Part shown: positions 60,648 to 64,000 of the stretch, piece after piece
Position numbering within the stretch: the stretch's first letter is position 1
How the letters are laid out: the number at the start of each line of letters is the position of its first letter
Source of the DNA: JAHWKI01 sp035513575
GTDB lineage: Bacteria > Gemmatimonadota > Gemmatimonadetes > Longimicrobiales > RSA9
Assembly: GCA_035513575.1 (NCBI GenBank)
Contig: DATKBW010000045.1
Coordinates: 3,146-67,145 of the forward strand
DNA: 64,000 nt
Reading direction: 5' to 3'
The notes under the pieces: generated by a model
The model's input: only the letters and a program-made list of their open reading frames with translations
Database searches by the model: none
Told to the model about the DNA's origin: nothing
Program-made: the position numbers and the translations under genes

Positions 60648-60961
60648 CCGCCCGCGATGCTCGCCACGAGCGTCAGCGCGTCCCCATCCGACACCGGCGT
60701 CTTCTCGCCGCGGAGGAACCGGACGTCCTCCTCGTTCACGTACACGTTGACGTGTTCGCGCAGCCCGCCGCCCTCGCGGCGGAGATGCCGGCGCAGCCGG
60801 GGATGGCGGGCGACGAGGTCGTCGAGTACCGCCCGCACCGTCCTCCCGGAGGCTGGCACCTCGGCCGCGCCGCCCGACAGCTCCCGGAGCGGCCCCGGTA
60901 TGCGGACGACCACGACCGCCGCCGGTGCGCCCGGGCGCGTGCGGGTGTTCTTTTTCGTCAT
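60644..60961 (-). CDS. CysO/MoaD-like sulfur-carrier protein
   Basis: A 105-residue beta-grasp protein ending in Gly-Gly, as required for thiocarboxylate formation. The segment VNVYVNEEDVRFLRGEKTPV and the end ALTLVASIAGG match CysO of Mycobacterium (cysteine synthesis) better than MoaD or ThiS. No CysM or Mec protease gene is visible, so its pathway (cysteine, molybdopterin or thiamine) is not settled. A basic, Thr-rich N-terminus precedes the fold. Confidence 0.88.
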   Translation of the reverse strand: MTKKNTRTRPGAPAAVVVVRIPGPLRELSGGAAEVPASGRTVRAVLDDLVARHPRLRRHLRREGGGLREHVNVYVNEEDVRFLRGEKTPVSDGDALTLVASIAGG

Positions 60962-61039
60962 GGCCTCACGTACCCGCGACGCGGAAACCCGTGCCCCGCC
61001 GGCCCGGCGCCGGCAGTGGCCCTGGTCGGGACGGACGCG

Positions 61040-62449
61040 TCAGCGCCCCTCCAGGATCATCGCCGCGGTCCGCGCCGCCGCCCCCGCCTCCGAGGCCACG
61101 TACGACCCCGCCGCCTCACCGGCGGCCGCCAGCGCCTGCCGGTCCGCGGCGAGACTGCGGATCAGCGCTTCCACGTCCCCGGCCCCCCGCACGAGGAACC
61201 CGCCACCGCGCTGGGCCAGCGCCGCCGCTTCCCGGGCGTTCCCGTGGTTCGGGCCGAAGAGCACCGGCACACCGAGCCCCGCCGGCTCCACGACGGAGTG
61301 GAGCCCGCCCGAGTGGAACCCGCCGCCGACGTAGGCGAGATCGGCGAGGGCGTAGAGGTCGGCGAGGATGCCGAGGCGGTCGACGATGATGGCGTCCGGG
61401 ACGCCCCCATCCAGTCCTCCGGCCGGCCGCGCCGGGGCGCTGGCCGCGCCACCGCCCCCCGCCACCAGCGCGCCCAGGCGGGCGTGGCGCAGCCCGGACC
61501 GCTCGAGCCGCCCCTCGAGCGCGTCCAGGTGTGCTGGCGTGGGCTCGTGCGGCGCGATGACCAGGCGGAGCCTCCGCTCCCGCCGGATCACCCCCAGCAC
61601 CGGCACCAGCGTCTTCTCGTCCGGCCCCCACGTCGACCCCGCCACCACGGTGAACCGGGACGGATCCCACAGGAGCCGGAAGATGGCCGGGAGCTCGCCG
61701 GGGAGGGCGTCGAAGACATCCCGCGCAACGCCCGCGTCCCCCGCTTCGGAGAGTCGCGCGCGGAGGTCGAGGAGCCCGCGCCTCGAGATCCGCCCCGCGA
61801 CCTGATCGAAGCGCGCGTCCCCCGTGACGCGAATGGCGGCGGGCCGCACGCCCAGACGCTCGTAGCGCCGCGCGTGCTCCTCGGAGACCGCGCCCACCCC
61901 ATCGAGCCGCCGGTACACGGGAGCCAGGAACCCGCGTGCGGGCCACCGCAGCCGGCTCGAGTCCTCCGCCAGCACCGCGTTCACCAGGAACAGCGGGGTC
62001 CCCACCCGCACCGCTTCCCGCGTCAGGACCGGCCAGATCTCGGTCCGCACGAACGCGATGGCCGAAGGCCGGAGCGCCCCCAGCGCGCGCCGGACCGGCC
62101 CCCCGGTGTCCCACGGGAGGTACCCCGCCACGTCCGCGCCCACCCGCGCCGCGATCCGCTCCGCCGAGGGGGAGAAGTGGGTGAAGACCAGCTGGACGTT
62201 CGGCCTGGCCTCCCGCAGCGCACCGAGGATCGCCTGCGCCATCAGACCCTCGCCCACCGACGGCGCGTGCACCCAGATGAGCCGCCGCGACGGGTCCCGC
62301 TCCGCTGCGCCCCACGCCTCGAACCGCGCCAGCGACGCGCGCCGCCCCCGCACCGCCCGGTCCGCCGGATCGTTGACCAGCGCCGCCGCCCGGAACAGGG
62401 GCCGGGATGCCCCGACCGCCGTCTCGTAGAGCCGCTCCGCCACCGCCAT
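61040..62449 (-). CDS. waaA: 3-deoxy-D-manno-octulosonic acid (Kdo) transferase
   Basis: A 469-residue GT-B glycosyltransferase that adds Kdo to lipid A precursor at the inner membrane. It has IWVHAPSVGEGLMAQ with the catalytic Glu, VFTHFSPSAERI, VRTEIWP, the VAGSTWGPDEK nucleotide loop and the late EPAGLGVPVLFGP block. An Ala/Gly-rich insertion lies near residue 340. Its presence supports a lipopolysaccharide-bearing outer membrane. The ATG overlaps the TAA of the small upstream gene by one base (TAATG). Confidence 0.94.
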   Translation of the reverse strand: MAVAERLYETAVGASRPLFRAAALVNDPADRAVRGRRASLARFEAWGAAERDPSRRLIWVHAPSVGEGLMAQAILGALREARPNVQLVFTHFSPSAERIAARVGADVAGYLPWDTGGPVRRALGALRPSAIAFVRTEIWPVLTREAVRVGTPLFLVNAVLAEDSSRLRWPARGFLAPVYRRLDGVGAVSEEHARRYERLGVRPAAIRVTGDARFDQVAGRISRRGLLDLRARLSEAGDAGVARDVFDALPGELPAIFRLLWDPSRFTVVAGSTWGPDEKTLVPVLGVIRRERRLRLVIAPHEPTPAHLDALEGRLERSGLRHARLGALVAGGGGAASAPARPAGGLDGGVPDAIIVDRLGILADLYALADLAYVGGGFHSGGLHSVVEPAGLGVPVLFGPNHGNAREAAALAQRGGGFLVRGAGDVEALIRSLAADRQALAAAGEAAGSYVASEAGAAARTAAMILEGR

Positions 62450-62646
62450 TATTCCCGCCCGTGCTCCCGCTCGTCCGGCCGCGACTGGCGGCGGACCTCC
62501 GCCAGCTCCGCCGTGGCCGCCACCTCTGCGGGCATCTTCTCGGCGGCCTCCCGGAGCGCGCCCCGGAGGTCCTCGGCCTCCACGTCCAGCATCTCGTACC
62601 GGGCCCGCGGAGCGCCGAAGCGGATCGTCACGCGATAGTGGTGCAT
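62449..62646 (-). CDS. Small hypothetical protein upstream of waaA
   Basis: A 65-residue protein: MHHYRVTIRFGAPRARYEML followed by a helix-rich, acidic stretch with AEDLRGALREAAEK. The pattern of a beta strand followed by a helix with DVxAxDLxxAL resembles small uncharacterised proteins; I cannot name it. It overlaps waaA at TAATG and may couple its translation. TTGCCC and GACCTT 17 bases apart, the latter six bases before the ATG, form a possible leaderless promoter. Confidence 0.6.
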   Translation of the reverse strand: MHHYRVTIRFGAPRARYEMLDVEAEDLRGALREAAEKMPAEVAATAELAEVRRQSRPDEREHGRE

Positions 62647-62796
62647 CGTGCCAAGGTCGCGCCCCGCCGACAGTTGGGCAACGCGGGGCGCCGCCGGCGC
62701 GGGACGGGGACGGGGCGGGAAGCGCGCACGAACCCGCCCGTCCCCGCACGACGGGATGGCGCGCGCCGCCGGTTGGACGCAGCTTGTCCCTCGACC

Positions 62797-63882
62797 ATGC
62801 GCTACATCGGCAACAAGACCAGGCTCCTCGGCTTCATCCGCCGCGTCGTGAAGGCACGGGCCATCTCCGGCTCGGCCGTGGACCCGTTCTCCGGCACCGC
62901 GTCGGTGGCGCAGGAGCTGAAGCGGCTGGGGTTCCGCGTCATCGCGTCCGACATCATGACCTACGGCTACGTGTTCGCCAGGGCGTACGTCCAGGCGACG
63001 CGACTCCCCTCCGCCCCCGGCCTCGCCGACGAGGTGCTGGCGGTGGACGGCGCGGCCGGCGACGGCGCCCCCTCCTTCGCCGACGTCCTCCACCACCTGG
63101 ACGGCCTCGACCCCCTCGGCGGGTTCGTCCACCGCGCCTTCTCCCCGGACGGCGCCGAGGGTCGTGAGCACGGCCGGATGTACTTCACGGGCGACAACGC
63201 CGCGCGGATCGACCACATCCGGAGCCGCCTGGAGGAGTGGCGCCGCGCCGGCCGCATCGACGACGACCTCTTCCACCTCCTCCTCGCCGCGCTCCTCGAG
63301 GCCGCCGACCGGGTGGCCAACACGACGGGCGTGTACGCCTCTTTCGTGAAGAGCTGGCAGCCCAACGCCCGCCGCCGCCTGCGGCTCCGGGTCCCCGACA
63401 TCGTGCAGGGGAACGGGTGCCAGGCCCACCGCAAGGATGCCCTCGCCCTCGTCCCTGACCTCGAGCCGTTCGACCTCCTCTACCTCGACCCCCCCTACAA
63501 CAATCGCCAGTACCCCGGCTACTACCACGTCCCCGAGATCATCGCCGAGGGCTGGTTCGATGGCGGGATCGAGCTCCGCGGCAAGACCGGCCTCGCCCCC
63601 GACGAGGGGAAGCGGAGCGACTGGTCCCGGGCCGGGAAGTGCGAGGAGGCCTTCGCTCGCCTCGTCGCAACCGCCCCCTGGACGCACGTCGTCATGAGCT
63701 ACAACGACGAGGGGATCATCCCCGCGGCCACCATCGAGCGGGTCCTGAAGGAGAACGGCCGGCAGGGGACCTACCGGCGCTACGAGAAGGGCTACAAGCG
63801 CTACCGCTCCGACGCCGACGGCGAGGCGCGGAAGTACAAGGGCGATCGGGTCTCCGAATACCTGTACTGCGTCAGCCGGTAG
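62797..63882 (+). CDS. D12-class N6-adenine DNA methyltransferase, solitary
   Basis: A 361-residue methyltransferase of the Dam/D12 class. MRYIGNKTRLLGFI opens the fold, DPFSGTASVAQEL is the SAM-binding motif I, and DPPY (residues 231-234, LYLDPPYNNRQYPGYYH) is the catalytic motif IV. Residues ~70-200 form a helical target-recognition insert. No restriction endonuclease gene is adjacent on the left, but the right side is cut by the window. It may be an orphan epigenetic enzyme or half of a restriction-modification system. Confidence 0.92.
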   Translation: MRYIGNKTRLLGFIRRVVKARAISGSAVDPFSGTASVAQELKRLGFRVIASDIMTYGYVFARAYVQATRLPSAPGLADEVLAVDGAAGDGAPSFADVLHHLDGLDPLGGFVHRAFSPDGAEGREHGRMYFTGDNAARIDHIRSRLEEWRRAGRIDDDLFHLLLAALLEAADRVANTTGVYASFVKSWQPNARRRLRLRVPDIVQGNGCQAHRKDALALVPDLEPFDLLYLDPPYNNRQYPGYYHVPEIIAEGWFDGGIELRGKTGLAPDEGKRSDWSRAGKCEEAFARLVATAPWTHVVMSYNDEGIIPAATIERVLKENGRQGTYRRYEKGYKRYRSDADGEARKYKGDRVSEYLYCVSR

Positions 63883-63924
63883 GGGCGCCGGGGCGCGGCA
63901 CCCGCGCTGCCGCACACCTGCCCC

Positions 63925-64000
63925 TCAGTGGTCAGCCGGTAGTACCCGATCCAGGCTCCATATCCCCACGTAGGGCCGATCCAGCTCATCGGCGGCGCCG
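63925..64000 (-). CDS. Possible 3' end of a minus-strand gene
   Basis: Up to the window edge, 24 codons precede a TGA at 63925 and read AADELDRPYVGIWSLDRVLP then ADH. The peptide is plausible as a C-terminus, but its codons (ATA, GTA, CTA, GCT) are less GC-biased than neighbouring genes. Too short to name. Confidence 0.3.
   Translation of the reverse strand, partial: GAADELDRPYVGIWSLDRVLPADH

Overview
The window is about 70 percent GC, with codon third positions almost always G or C, and it codes densely on both strands. Genes for lipid A assembly (waaA) and a TonB-type C-terminal domain point to a bacterium with an outer membrane. Together with the many small lipoproteins, the M16 and M28 proteases, a membrane-anchored MutS relative, a DUF4837 lipoprotein and the pervasive GTG starts, they suggest Gemmatimonadota. 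That assignment is inferred from gene content and style; no rRNA gene is present to confirm it. I see no prophage, insertion sequence, CRISPR array, tRNA or rRNA.

Layout. Positions 1-3384 (minus) hold otsB, a PhzF-like isomerase, a small lipoprotein, a zinc-type CDF exporter and a cut-off YjbQ-family gene. Positions 3436-11597 (plus) are a housekeeping run: DUF4837 lipoprotein, dnaE, accA, a RicT/PSP1 protein and metG. Positions 11743-19581 (plus) hold an M23 envelope protein, a pair of inactive-looking M16 relatives, a coiled-coil lipoprotein, fadJ, a DUF402 protein and a periplasmic DsbA-like protein. Positions 19643-29793 (minus) hold VKOR plus a second DsbA-like protein, a HAD phosphatase, a P1 peptidase, a glutamine-amidotransferase-like hydrolase, an alkaline phosphatase lipoprotein, a threonine dehydratase, gyrA and a secreted amidohydrolase. 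A TolB-M28-PDZ lipoprotein and an alpha/beta hydrolase (plus) follow. Then come a glycosyltransferase, an M16 protease pair, uvrA, a TonB-like protein and an arginase-family protein (minus).

The centrepiece is a complete histidine operon at 43667-51270: hisG, a hisD-hisC gene fusion, hisH, hisA, hisB, hisF, hisN and hisIE, nearly all joined by 4-base start/stop overlaps. It is preceded by a 28-codon leader ORF with six consecutive His codons, three mutually exclusive RNA pairings and a U-tailed terminator. This is a textbook transcription-attenuation device. Its promoter lies inside the end of the upstream gene and would produce an almost leaderless message. With HisN as the phosphatase and a long-form HisG, the operon covers every step from PRPP and ATP to histidine.

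The last part (51336-64000) has a GlsB-type membrane protein, an MsbA-like ABC exporter, a repeat-rich spacer, a receiver protein coupled to a degenerate-GGDEF/EAL protein, a membrane MutS homologue, a DUF4015 glycoside-hydrolase-like protein, a MoeZ/CysO-type sulfur-carrier pair, waaA and a solitary D12 adenine methyltransferase. Several hand-found promoters share a TTGNNN-17-TANNCT/TT layout. In some cases the -10 element ends only 6-9 bases before the start codon, suggesting frequent leaderless mRNAs.
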